Below, in pieces: positions 24,349 through 33,253 of a stretch of DNA of 64,000 bases (position 1 is the stretch's first letter; every line of letters begins with the position of its first letter). The stretch comes from Marinobacterium iners (GTDB lineage Bacteria > Pseudomonadota > Gammaproteobacteria > Pseudomonadales > Balneatricaceae): the NCBI RefSeq assembly GCF_017310015.1, contig NZ_CP022297.1, positions 3,100,001 through 3,164,000 on the forward strand, written 5' to 3'. A program made the translations under genes and the position numbers. The notes under the pieces are model-generated. The model was not told the origin of the DNA and did no database searches. It saw only the letters and a list, made by a program, of their open reading frames with translations.

Positions 24349-25254
24349 ATGCATACGGCGGCTTCGTCTCGCCTATCGGGCATATCGACCTATTCACTCT
24401 ACAGCGAGGCACCCTCTCTCAAAGATCCCGAGTTTTTCCATATCGAGGATATCAAGTCCCGTGCGCGCCTTTTCAACTGGAACATCGGAATTCACAGCCA
24501 CCCGCGCATGTTCCAACTGGTTTACGTGCACAGCGGTGCTGTTCGCGCTCACCTTGACGGCCAGGAGCATGCCTTTGAAGGCCCCTGTCTCTTTACCATT
24601 CCTCCATCGGTCGCACATGGCTTTGAGTTCGAGCATGATGTTACAACCGGCTTTGTAATTACATTATCGCGGCTGTTAATAAGCGAAGACCGTATGGGGC
24701 GAAGCTTAAACCTTCAGGAAGAGCTGATGCGCTCTGCACACGCAATACTGTTATGCGATCACCAGGCAGATCAACGGTTCATTGACCAAACACTTGAACA
24801 ACTCGTGTATGAATACAGTCATAACCAGCCGGGCAAACAGCAGTTGTTCGAGTGTCTGCTATTCTCGATCTTGATCAAGATGGGACGTCATTTACATGCC
24901 AACCGTCGTCAACGCAGTGTTAGCCAATATGAAACCCGTTATCAGCAACTGTGTGAACTGATCGAAAAGCACTACCGGGAACACCAGCCCTGTCAGTTTT
25001 ATGCAGAGGCTTTATGTACAACCACTATTGGTCTTAACCGGGCATGCAAGGCGGTTGCCGGCAAGAGTGCCGGGGACTTGATTCAGGATCGTTTAGCGCT
25101 TGAAGCCCAGCGCATGCTGATCTATTCATCGGCACCTGTGTCATTGATTGCCTATGAGCTGGGCTTTTCTGACCCAGCCTACTTTTCGCGCTTTTTCAAA
25201 CGTCGTATCGGCACCACTCCATCCGTGTTCCGTGAGCACCGCGAACAAAACTGA
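24349..25254 (+). CDS. pobR: AraC-family regulator, PobR-like
   Basis: A 301-residue regulator. An N-terminal cupin-type sensing half (NIGIHSHPRMFQLVYVHSG, then FTIPPSVAHGFEF) precedes a C-terminal double-HTH AraC domain ending in PAYFSRFFKRRIGTTPSVFR. The start at 24349 is set by CCGGAGG nine bases upstream. Proteins of this architecture beside pobA activate it in response to 4-hydroxybenzoate. The gene precedes pobA in the same direction, 153 bases away. The symbol rests on context and overall similarity. Confidence 0.82.
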   Translation: MHTAASSRLSGISTYSLYSEAPSLKDPEFFHIEDIKSRARLFNWNIGIHSHPRMFQLVYVHSGAVRAHLDGQEHAFEGPCLFTIPPSVAHGFEFEHDVTTGFVITLSRLLISEDRMGRSLNLQEELMRSAHAILLCDHQADQRFIDQTLEQLVYEYSHNQPGKQQLFECLLFSILIKMGRHLHANRRQRSVSQYETRYQQLCELIEKHYREHQPCQFYAEALCTTTIGLNRACKAVAGKSAGDLIQDRLALEAQRMLIYSSAPVSLIAYELGFSDPAYFSRFFKRRIGTTPSVFREHREQN

Positions 25255-25407
25255 AGCGAACCCGCCCACACATTACGATGCTAACTCAGTGTTTGAAATG
25301 TACCTGCAAGCGTCGACTTTCTCCATTCATCGAGAGTGCTCTGTATTGAATCATAGTGACTGGGTGAACACCCCTTTCAACATGATCTAATATTATAAGA
25401 GAACGCC

Positions 25408-26628
25408 ATGAAAACACTTCAGACTCAGGTAGCTATAATTGGTGCGGGCCCTTCCGGCCTGCTGCTCGGACAACTTCTGGCGCGCAAGGGAATCAGCAAT
25501 ATCATCGTAGAACGTGTAACTGGCGATTACGTCCTTGGCCGTATTCGTGCTGGCATTCTGGAACAGGGATTTGTCGACCTGGTACGTGAAGCAGGTGTAG
25601 CCGAACGGATGAATAGTGAAGGCCATGTGCATGAAGGCGTTGAACTGGTTGTCAACGGCGAACGCACCCGTATAAATCTGAAAGAACTGACCGGCGGTGA
25701 TGTGGTCGTCTGCTACGGTCAGGTCGAGATTACGCAGGACCTGATGGAGGCACGGCAGGCTGCAAAACTGGACACCTACTACGAAGCCAGCGACGTTCAG
25801 CCCCATGATGTAAAGGGAGACAAGCCTTTCATTACCTTTACCCACGACGGTGAAGAGTATCGTCTGGACTGTGACTTCATCGCTGGCTGTGATGGCTTTC
25901 ATGGCGTGTCACGTCAGACCATTCCCGAAGATGTGCGCACCGAACATGAACGTGTATACCCGTTCGGTTGGCTGGGATTGCTGTCCGATACCCCACCTTG
26001 CCATGATGAATTGATCTACGCCAAGAGCGAACGAGGTTTTGCACTGGCCAGCCAACGCTCCGAGACCCGTTCACGCTACTACCTGCAGGTACCGTTGACC
26101 GACAAAATCGAGGACTGGTCTGACGAAGCTTTCTGGGATGAGTTGAAGAAGCGCCTGCCAGACGAAATTGCCGCCAACGTAGTCACCGGCCCCAGCATCG
26201 AAAAGAGCATCGCCCCTCTGCGCTCTTTCGTCTGCGAACCCATGCAGTATGGCAACCTGTTTTTGGTAGGTGATGCTGCTCACATCGTCCCGCCCACCGG
26301 TGCCAAGGGTCTGAACCTGGCGGCATCCGATGTAGCCACACTCTATAAAATTCTGACACGCGTGTACGAGACCGGTGACCGCCGTTTCATCGAGCAGTAC
26401 TCTGAAATAGCACTCCGCCGTGTGTGGCATGGGGAGCGTTTCAGCTGGTGGATGACCAACATGATGCACGACTTCGGTGACGAAGTGAGCAACAACGGTG
26501 TTGATGGCCTGATGTTCACACGCTTTATGGAATCCGAGTTTGATTACTACCTGAACTCCGAGAACGGTCGCAGGGTTATTGCCGAACAGTACGTAGGCCT
26601 GCCCTACGAAGAGCTGAAAGAGTATTAA
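25408..26628 (+). CDS. pobA: 4-hydroxybenzoate 3-monooxygenase
   Basis: A 406-residue FAD-dependent class A hydroxylase that converts 4-hydroxybenzoate, NADPH and O2 to protocatechuate. FAD motifs are GAGPSGLLLGQLLA (~9-22), the DG motif CDGFHGVS and the GD motif GDAAHIVPPTGAKGLNLA. Substrate-pocket residues of the P. fluorescens enzyme are conserved in ASQRSETRSRYYLQV and near the C-terminus in LPYEELKEY. Product enters the lig pathway encoded at 1-6.3 kb. A strong terminator follows. Confidence 0.96.
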   Translation: MKTLQTQVAIIGAGPSGLLLGQLLARKGISNIIVERVTGDYVLGRIRAGILEQGFVDLVREAGVAERMNSEGHVHEGVELVVNGERTRINLKELTGGDVVVCYGQVEITQDLMEARQAAKLDTYYEASDVQPHDVKGDKPFITFTHDGEEYRLDCDFIAGCDGFHGVSRQTIPEDVRTEHERVYPFGWLGLLSDTPPCHDELIYAKSERGFALASQRSETRSRYYLQVPLTDKIEDWSDEAFWDELKKRLPDEIAANVVTGPSIEKSIAPLRSFVCEPMQYGNLFLVGDAAHIVPPTGAKGLNLAASDVATLYKILTRVYETGDRRFIEQYSEIALRRVWHGERFSWWMTNMMHDFGDEVSNNGVDGLMFTRFMESEFDYYLNSENGRRVIAEQYVGLPYEELKEY

Positions 26629-26680
26629 TAACAACGAGCGCATATCTGAAAGCATGCCTTTCAGAACTTATTTTTCATGA

Positions 26681-26723
26681 AAAAGGGGGGCAGGATAGTA
26701 ATGCTATCCTGCCCCCCTTTTTT
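26681..26723. terminator. Strong bidirectional terminator between pobA and mobA-like gene
   Basis: AAAAGGGGGGCAGGATAG pairs perfectly with CTATCCTGCCCCCCTTTT around a five-base loop (TAATG). It carries T-runs on both strands, so it can stop both convergent transcripts. Confidence 0.93.
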
Positions 26724-26753
26724 CAATTACCGGCAAGGGTCCTATTGCTGAAA

Positions 26754-28685
26754 TCAGGCCTCCAGCAACACATTGCTGAAGAAATCACAGAACCCCTTGT
26801 AATCATCCAGTGGCAGTACCTCCGCCACATATTGATCCGGGCGTACAATCACTACACACCCCTGCTTTTTGTCGATACCGCGCATATCGTAGATGTTCTT
26901 GCCACCTCCGGACGATTCCGGACGGCTGTCGACACAGAATACCTTTTCGAAGTCGCGCAGACCGTACTTGCCCTTGCGCGGTGCCAGCACTGGGTGCAAG
27001 GTGTCGGTTTCAACCGCCTGATGGTGTTGCTGGAATACGGCACGTACGTCAATGACGGAATCCGCGTCGGCACCGGCCGGTGTGTACTTCTTCAGCGGCG
27101 AATTGACATCGTTGGCCAGGAACTCGCACAGCGCCCTGACGCCGCACTGATCGGACATCGGTTCAGCATTGCCGGCAAAGGCGTACACGCGGTAGGCACC
27201 ATCGGCCAGATGGCAGTGCCCCAGTTGCATCGGCTTGGCGTCACCCTGACGCACCACCGGTGCAGAGTGGAAACGCTTGCCCACAGTCAGACCGGTTGCC
27301 AATGATTGATGCGCACCTTCGCTGACCATGATCGACGGACGGTACTGAATGGAAACACCGGCGGTGTACTTACCAAACAGCTGGAAGTAGCGCTGGAACT
27401 CGGCCGGATCAACACCGTCCGGGTTCTCGGCCGACTTCGGCTTGGCGCTAAACATGCGTGAAAACTCGCGGTCGAAATCGATCAATGCCTGACCGTACTC
27501 GCGACGCTCGTCGGAATAGGTTTTGAGGATATCTTCATTGGCCAGACCGGTCAGCACGTGCGCCAGTTTCCAGCCCAGGTTCCAGGTATCCATTACCGAG
27601 GTGTTCAGACCCTGACCCGCTTTCGGGCTGTGGGTGTGGCAGGCATCGCCGGCCAGGAACACACGCGGCATGTGGCCTTCGTCGGAATCGTCAAACGCGG
27701 TGGTGATGCGCTGACCGATTTCGTACACGCTCCACCAGGCAACTTCTTTCACGTCCAGGGTGTAGGGCTTCATCACACGGTTGGCAGCGGCAATAAGCAC
27801 ATCAGCTGTCATCTGATCACGGGCTACACGCTGGTTTTCGTTCAGCTTGTCCAGCTCGATATACAGACGCACCATGTAACCACCCTCACGCGGGATGATC
27901 AGCATGTTGCCTTCGTTGTTGGAGTGAATCAGTGACTTGAGACGGATATCCGGGAAATCGGTGTTGAGCAGTACATCCATCACGCCCCAGGCCTGGTTAA
28001 GCGCATCGCCGACCAGTTCCTTGCCAATGGCGGTACGCACGCTGGAGCGAGCACCATCACAGCCGACCACGTACTTGGCCTTGACGGTTTCCACCACTTG
28101 GCTGTACTGGGAGAAGTTCACCAGACGCTCGACTGTGGCGGTTACCGGATACTCACCGCCGTTGTGATCAATCTCCAGATCCAAAAGGCGACGCTGATAA
28201 TGCGGCTCAACCTTGCTCGGGCTCTGGCGCATCACATCCAGGAACATGTCGTGCACGCGTGCCTGGTTGATGATCAGATGCGGCATTTCAGACAGGTCAT
28301 CGGCCACATCCTGTACCTTGCTGCTGCGAGCGATCTGATCCGGATTGTCGGCATCCGGTTTCCAGAACGCGGCCTCATTGACCTGATAGGCTTCCTGGAT
28401 GATCTGATCGGCAAACCCGTAAGCCTGGAACATCTCTACGGTACGGCAGGCGATACCATCAGCCTGACCGACCAGCAGACGATCATCTTTCTGGTCAATA
28501 ATGGCAATATCGAGGCCGAACTTGGACAGTTGAGCCGCCAGATTCAGACCGGCAGGGCCACAGCCCACGATCAGGACATCAACCTGATCCGGCAGCGGGC
28601 GCTTGATCGGCGGTGCCACGACTGCATCCTGCGGATCATTGAAACGAGGGTCGCCTGGATGAAAACCATTAAGATGAAACTGCAT
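26754..28685 (-). CDS. mobA: 3-hydroxybenzoate 4-monooxygenase (MobA-like)
   Basis: A 643-residue flavin hydroxylase of the phenol 2-monooxygenase/3-hydroxybenzoate 4-hydroxylase group. FAD motifs are IVGCGPAGLNLAAQLS, GCDGARSSVRTAIG and GDACHTHSPKAGQGLNTSVM. The C-terminal ~170 residues form the thioredoxin-like domain of this group (KRFHSAPVVRQGDAKPMQLG onward). The ATG at 28685 follows GAGGAG. Similarity to Comamonas MobA, length and the pobA neighbour favour 3-hydroxybenzoate to protocatechuate, but related enzymes act on other phenols. Confidence 0.87.
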   Translation of the reverse strand: MQFHLNGFHPGDPRFNDPQDAVVAPPIKRPLPDQVDVLIVGCGPAGLNLAAQLSKFGLDIAIIDQKDDRLLVGQADGIACRTVEMFQAYGFADQIIQEAYQVNEAAFWKPDADNPDQIARSSKVQDVADDLSEMPHLIINQARVHDMFLDVMRQSPSKVEPHYQRRLLDLEIDHNGGEYPVTATVERLVNFSQYSQVVETVKAKYVVGCDGARSSVRTAIGKELVGDALNQAWGVMDVLLNTDFPDIRLKSLIHSNNEGNMLIIPREGGYMVRLYIELDKLNENQRVARDQMTADVLIAAANRVMKPYTLDVKEVAWWSVYEIGQRITTAFDDSDEGHMPRVFLAGDACHTHSPKAGQGLNTSVMDTWNLGWKLAHVLTGLANEDILKTYSDERREYGQALIDFDREFSRMFSAKPKSAENPDGVDPAEFQRYFQLFGKYTAGVSIQYRPSIMVSEGAHQSLATGLTVGKRFHSAPVVRQGDAKPMQLGHCHLADGAYRVYAFAGNAEPMSDQCGVRALCEFLANDVNSPLKKYTPAGADADSVIDVRAVFQQHHQAVETDTLHPVLAPRKGKYGLRDFEKVFCVDSRPESSGGGKNIYDMRGIDKKQGCVVIVRPDQYVAEVLPLDDYKGFCDFFSNVLLEA

Positions 28686-28780
28686 TGGATGTTCTCCTCT
28701 ATTTATTGTGCGAATCACTTTAAACAGATTCATCTATCAGTAAAAATAGGTTTTTAATACCAGACTAAAAGAAAACGCAT

Positions 28781-29704
28781 ATGAACCCCAATTTGCTGCA
28801 GCAACTGGCGATAGTCGTCAAACAGGGCTCTATCAGCCGCGCCTGCGAACAGCTGTACATTACCCAACCTACCCTGACACGCAGCATCAAACAGCTGGAA
28901 ATGAAAGTGGGCGCCCCTTTACTCATCCGCACCCGCTACGGCGTCGAACCCACTGAGATAGGTGCACGACTGGCTCAGATTGGCGAGCGCATACTGGCGG
29001 AGTCGGAACATGGTAAAGAGATAATCAGGCAGTGGCACAGTGGTTACCACCACGAGTTCGTCATCGGCATCGATCCTTTGCTTGAGTTCGCGGCGGTCAG
29101 TCGACTGACATCCGAGCTACTGCGTGAGAATCGGTTTGTGTTTCATCTGCGCACCGCTTCCGCAGCAGCTCAGATCGAGATGTTACAGGAAGGCAAGCTT
29201 GACTTTCTGATTTCACACGCCCACCTGTCGGTGGCACAAAGCGCACTACAGCGCGAAATTCTGTTTCGCGACCGTACTGGCATCTTTGCCGGAAAGCTGT
29301 CAAAGCTGATAGGGCGCCAGCTGCCGATCTCTCGTGAAGAAATGGCACAGCACCGTTGGATGATCGCCGGTGCAAGTGCTGGCTTTCTCGATACCCAACG
29401 TGCACTGACAGAACCACAAGCCGCAAGAATGGCGCTGACCGGCAGTATCCGCTCGCTGCTGCACCTGCTCAACACCACCGATCTGCTGGTGCGTCTGCCG
29501 GCACGACTGACGTTGATGACCGGTGAGGTAGCACCGGAACAGATGATCAAGGTAGAAGGCCAACCAGGCCCCCGGCGCGACCTGGCACTCTGGTCACGAG
29601 TCGAGCAGGAGGGGCGCCCGGAAATGCTCAAGGTTCAGGAACTGCTGAGCCGGCTGATCACTGAGCTGGACCACGATACCCCCTGCTACGGGCTGGATCT
29701 TTGA
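28781..29704 (+). CDS. LysR-type transcriptional regulator
   Basis: A 307-residue regulator of normal length. The HTH is at residues ~1-62 (LLQQLAIVVKQGSISRACEQ, YITQPTLTRSIKQLE, LLIRTRYGVEPT), then the effector domain. It is divergent from the mobA-like gene with a 95-base gap, so control of that gene by an aromatic acid is likely. Comamonas mobA is controlled by a MarR-type protein instead, so this is a different regulator. Confidence 0.85.
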   Translation: MNPNLLQQLAIVVKQGSISRACEQLYITQPTLTRSIKQLEMKVGAPLLIRTRYGVEPTEIGARLAQIGERILAESEHGKEIIRQWHSGYHHEFVIGIDPLLEFAAVSRLTSELLRENRFVFHLRTASAAAQIEMLQEGKLDFLISHAHLSVAQSALQREILFRDRTGIFAGKLSKLIGRQLPISREEMAQHRWMIAGASAGFLDTQRALTEPQAARMALTGSIRSLLHLLNTTDLLVRLPARLTLMTGEVAPEQMIKVEGQPGPRRDLALWSRVEQEGRPEMLKVQELLSRLITELDHDTPCYGLDL

Positions 29705-29867
29705 CATCATTAATTATCACAACGTGTTCGATTGGGTTCTGCAGCTCACGAGTATTGCCCGCACCAATATTCTGGCGCGGATCCAGGTACCTTTATCACT
29801 TTACTGTCGCTTTGCCACTCGAACGATTCCTGTTACCCTCAGCACGATATTCCAGCGCGAGCCCACC

Positions 29868-30413
29868 ATGTCTGCCCCCTTTACCCTTGAACCCCGCAAC
29901 CCCGAGCAGTTCCGTCAGGAAACCCGCAAGAGCAACCTGATTGTTATGGGTACCTTTGCTGTGATTGCCATGACTCTGGCTACGCTCAGTGTGAATTTTT
30001 TCGGTAACCCCGAGGGTGGCAACTTCCGCTGGAATCTGGCCGGCGTTATCGCTGGCATCATCGTTACCACCGCCATTTTCAGGCTGTTTTATATGAGACA
30101 GCCCTGGATGGAATCAGCCCGCTATAACTGGCGACTCAAACGCAGCCTGATGAGCCTGACTAACATCATTCACCAGCTTAAGGCGGGCGTTGAGGCACAA
30201 GACCCGGTGGCAATGAAAGCGATGCGTTTCTATCACCAGGGTCTGGAGCAGATGTATCGGCTCGAAAACCACGAAAGCGCTTTGGCCGACCTACTGCCGG
30301 AAAGCCGAGCGCACGCAGCCCGGCTTGAAGCGCTGGATATCGACACCGATCAAAGCACTTTTGATCCCGACTGGGTCGAACAGCTAAAAGCGGCCTATAA
30401 GAAAAAGCCCTGA
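29868..30413 (+). CDS. DUF3087 family membrane protein
   Basis: A 181-residue protein with two hydrophobic segments (LIVMGTFAVIAMTLATLSVNF and WNLAGVIAGIIVTTAIFRLF) and a polar C-terminal helical region. It looks like the DUF3087 family, found in marine gammaproteobacteria; no function is known. The ATG at 29868 gives the usual N-terminus PFTLEPRNPEQFRQETRKSN. It is convergent with the pqqE stump. Confidence 0.7.
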   Translation: MSAPFTLEPRNPEQFRQETRKSNLIVMGTFAVIAMTLATLSVNFFGNPEGGNFRWNLAGVIAGIIVTTAIFRLFYMRQPWMESARYNWRLKRSLMSLTNIIHQLKAGVEAQDPVAMKAMRFYHQGLEQMYRLENHESALADLLPESRAHAARLEALDIDTDQSTFDPDWVEQLKAAYKKKP

Positions 30414-30438
30414 TGCTGGTCTGATTTCACTCCCTCTT

Positions 30439-30858
30439 TTACCCCCGCGCAAACACCCTTGAGTTGCGTTCGTTGCGGAAGGTGATCGGCGTGTACTCGC
30501 CGCTCTGTTCGGCAGCGGCACGGGCATCCAAAATTTTCTGATGATGCGGTGACTTGCTGCACACCGGGTCCGCCGCGTTCATGTCACCGGCCAGCATATA
30601 GGCCTGACAGCGACAGCCGCCCAGATCGTGCTCCTTCTCGTCACAGGAGCGACAGGGCTCCTGCATCCAGTCGTCACCGCGGAAGTGGTTGAAGCCGAAG
30701 GAGTCCTGCCAGATGTGGCTCAGGCTGTGGTCCTTCACGTTGGGAAATTCGATCGGCAGCATGCGGGCACTGTGACACGGCAGCGCAGTGCCGTCGGGCG
30801 TCACGGTGAGGAAGATTTCGCCCCAGCCGTTCATACACTTCTTCGGCCTCTCTTCGTA
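30439..30858 (-). pseudogene. pqqE: 3' stump of pqqE (PQQ synthesis radical-SAM protein E)
   Basis: The reading from YEERPKKCMNGWGEIFLTVT through CRSCDEKEHDLGGCRCQAYM to the stop is the C-terminal SPASM auxiliary-cluster domain of PqqE, which cross-links Glu and Tyr of PqqA during PQQ synthesis. The N-terminal radical-SAM half with its CxxxCxxC motif is absent. The first remaining codon (TAC, 30856-30858) abuts the IS1380-type element exactly. No other pqq gene is seen, and the missing 5' part is not on the element's far side. This is a dead remnant; an internal ATG leaves 131 residues open. Confidence 0.9.
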
Positions 30859-32511
30859 CCTGAATCAGTGAATTCATCTGCTATTGCCGTGCCACCGCAT
30901 TGAATATAACCACATTCTTTAACACCGCTCGATCTTATCCGGATTCTGCCGCCGCATCTGCGCTACTGCAGCATCATTCACCGTCTTCTCCGACGTTTTT
31001 TTGCTCTGAATGCTATCGGGAACCACAAAACATCCTGCCATGCATGGCGCTTTGTGGCTTGGCGGTTGAACGAGGTGAGTTAAGCCGAGTGGATCAGACC
31101 GACTCGTAGATGCAACCGAACGCCCTGAACCCGGGGCAATGTTGGCCAAAACGCAGGTAAAGACGGCGGCCGCTGCTGACCAGGCGGCAGGCCATATACA
31201 TCAGCTCCTGCATGACGGTTTTTAGCCGCCGACGTTTGGCCGGATGACGCACCGGCGCATCCGGTCCCAGCAGTGCGTGCTGTCCCATCCAGCGCAATAT
31301 GTTGTAGCCCAGTACGGCAAACACCATGACCAGGTCGTTGGTATCGAACTTCCCTGACGGCAAACGTTCGAGATCCAGATCAGTCTTGAACTCACTGTGG
31401 AACTGTTCGCTGGTGGCGTGATCCTGGTAGAGCGCAATCACCTTGGCATGATCCGCCGCGTCCGGCTTGAGCGAAGTCATCCAGCCTTCCAGGCTCACCT
31501 CGGGCTCCAGAAACAGCTGCCCTGTACTGTCACTGTGGCGCACCGTCACCTTGACGATCAGGCGGTCGTCAGTGCCATCCAGCGATTCGCTCACCAGCGT
31601 TTCCATTTTGCCCGGCCGGGTATGGCACCAGAGTGCGCCGGCAGCATGAGCCTTGTCCACCCAGGCCAAACCGTCTTGTGAGCGAGGGTTCCACTTGATC
31701 AGATAGTCCACCCCGTGCGTACGGAAGTACGCGCGGTTCTCGGCGGCATCATGGGCACTGTCAAGCCGTACCAGTAGCGGTGCATCGGTCAGCTGACGGA
31801 CCCGAGGCAGCACCCGGTCGAGGGTGTGGATAAACTCCTTGTTGGCGTGTTGGTTACCCGGTCGCAGCTCACAGCCCAGACACCAGCCCTCCGTGCCCAG
31901 GTAGGCCGCGATGGGGGCGTAGCCGTCATGCCCCTTGTAGGTGTAGGCCACGCCCTCTTTTTTAGTGTTGCTGTTGTCCATGGGGAATACGTCTATATCC
32001 AGCGGCGCGTGACCGGTGGCAAGCGTGCCGACAGGCACCGACGCATTACACAGAAACTCGACACTGGCTTCATCCAACAACGGGATCAGTGCGCAGGCAT
32101 CTTCATCAAAACGCTGACGCAGCCGAGCGGATGAAGGTGATTGCTTGATGCCCATGGCCGCTTTAAAGAAGGGGTCATGGCGTGCGTGCTCGACCGCTTC
32201 GAAGTCGCTCTTGCCAAGGCAAATCAACCCCAGGTAGGTGCGAATAAGATCGATGTTAGCGATGCCATGGCGCTTGACGATGGCGCGCGAGGTTTTGGCC
32301 AGGGAGGTCATTCTGTTGACACTGTGGCCAACCAGCGCCAGACCGCCGTGGGGTGTGATAATCTCGGTTTTGGACTGTTCCAGCTTGAAGGTACGCATAG
32401 TCAGATATCACTGTCTGGGTGAATCGAGAATGGCGTCCATATTACCGCCGCAGGCCGCGTGGTTACAGGTGTGTGGAGATGCGAAGCTGAGTTTTAAGTC
32501 ACGGAATCAGG
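30859..32511 (-). mobile_element. IS1380-family insertion sequence
   Basis: The element is bounded by imperfect inverted repeats CCTGAATCAGTGAATT (30859) and, inverted, CCTGATTCCGTGACTT (ending at 32511), 13 of 16 matching. It encloses one transposase gene and is about 1.65 kb, a normal family size. The left end cuts pqqE at a codon boundary. The flanking bases (CGTA left, ATAA right) are not a direct repeat, so the adjacent DNA has been deleted or rearranged since insertion. Confidence 0.82.
31094..32398 (-). CDS. IS1380-family transposase
   Basis: A 434-residue DDE transposase. Visible are the N-terminal FKLEQSKTEIITPHGGLALV, the first acidic region DIDVFPMDNSNTKKEGVAYT, LLVRLDSAHDAAENRAYF and the C-terminal ATSEQFHSEFKTDLDLERLP with the YREK-like Glu, then FAVLGYNILRWMGQ. 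The frame is uninterrupted and full length, so it could be active. It catalyses cut-and-paste movement of the surrounding element. Confidence 0.92.
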   Translation of the reverse strand: MRTFKLEQSKTEIITPHGGLALVGHSVNRMTSLAKTSRAIVKRHGIANIDLIRTYLGLICLGKSDFEAVEHARHDPFFKAAMGIKQSPSSARLRQRFDEDACALIPLLDEASVEFLCNASVPVGTLATGHAPLDIDVFPMDNSNTKKEGVAYTYKGHDGYAPIAAYLGTEGWCLGCELRPGNQHANKEFIHTLDRVLPRVRQLTDAPLLVRLDSAHDAAENRAYFRTHGVDYLIKWNPRSQDGLAWVDKAHAAGALWCHTRPGKMETLVSESLDGTDDRLIVKVTVRHSDSTGQLFLEPEVSLEGWMTSLKPDAADHAKVIALYQDHATSEQFHSEFKTDLDLERLPSGKFDTNDLVMVFAVLGYNILRWMGQHALLGPDAPVRHPAKRRRLKTVMQELMYMACRLVSSGRRLYLRFGQHCPGFRAFGCIYESV

Positions 32512-32710
32512 ATAATGATTTTCATACATTCACCAGATCTTATAGTTATAGTCATGGCAAACTTACCCTTAATACGCTCTCTCTGTATTGCACAATCTTG
32601 ATCGGTTTTAGTAGATTCCTGCAGCCCCTATTGCTTGCGCATGCCCCAGCCTGTGCCATGCTTGGAACACGCGATATTCAACGCTGAACAAACTACGCAA
32701 GGAGATCGTC

Positions 32711-33253
32711 ATGAATACGCACACGATGGCCCGCTCACTGCTGGGTCTGGCACTGGGTCTGGGCCTCAGTGCATCGGTTTCAGCTCAGGGTTACGTGGGG
32801 ATGGGCGCTGGTCCACACATGCAGGGGCAGGGACCGGGCATGATGGGCGGTTATGGTCCCATGATGGGATATGGCATGGGAATGGGAATGGGAATGATGC
32901 ATGGCGGCCCGATGATGGGTGGTATGGGCATGATGCCCTGTCCGATGATGGGAGGCCTTCAGGGGGGTGCCGGATATGCCGTCGAGCTGGACGAAGCGCA
33001 ACAGAAACAGATGAGCAAAATACAGGAGCAGCTCTGGCAACAGCAACAATCCCACATGCAGGAGATGCAGGCACACAAGCAGGAAATGATGAAGCTTTAC
33101 CAGGACGGTCAGCCTGACAGCAAACAGCTGCTGCAGGCACACAAGCAGATGCAGGAACGTCAGCTGAAACTGTTTGAAGCACGCCTCAAGGCACAGGACG
33201 AGTTGACGGCTCCCCTCCCTGAAGAGGGTGTCGCGAAAGGGGTAAAGCCTTAA
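32711..33253 (+). pseudogene. Met/Gly-rich Spy-like periplasmic protein, 3' end replaced by IS1182
   Basis: The reading has a signal peptide (ending near SASVSAQG), a ~70-residue segment rich in GM, MM and PM repeats, then a long charged helix (LDEAQQKQMSKIQEQLWQQ onward) typical of Spy/CpxP-like metal- or stress-responsive periplasmic proteins. The last ~14 codons (from about 33211) are insertion-element DNA. The expected LTxEQR motif is missing here but appears beyond the element at ~34970. A shortened protein of 180 residues could still be made. Met-rich tracts suggest copper binding; untested. Confidence 0.7.

Noticed and set aside
27558..28757. Several plus-strand open frames opposite the mobA-like gene
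   Set aside because: They are antisense to a strongly conserved flavin hydroxylase and lack start signals.
30439..30834. Intact 131-residue stand-alone gene
   Set aside because: It is only the C-terminal SPASM part of PqqE and begins at an internal Met; it lacks the radical-SAM half.
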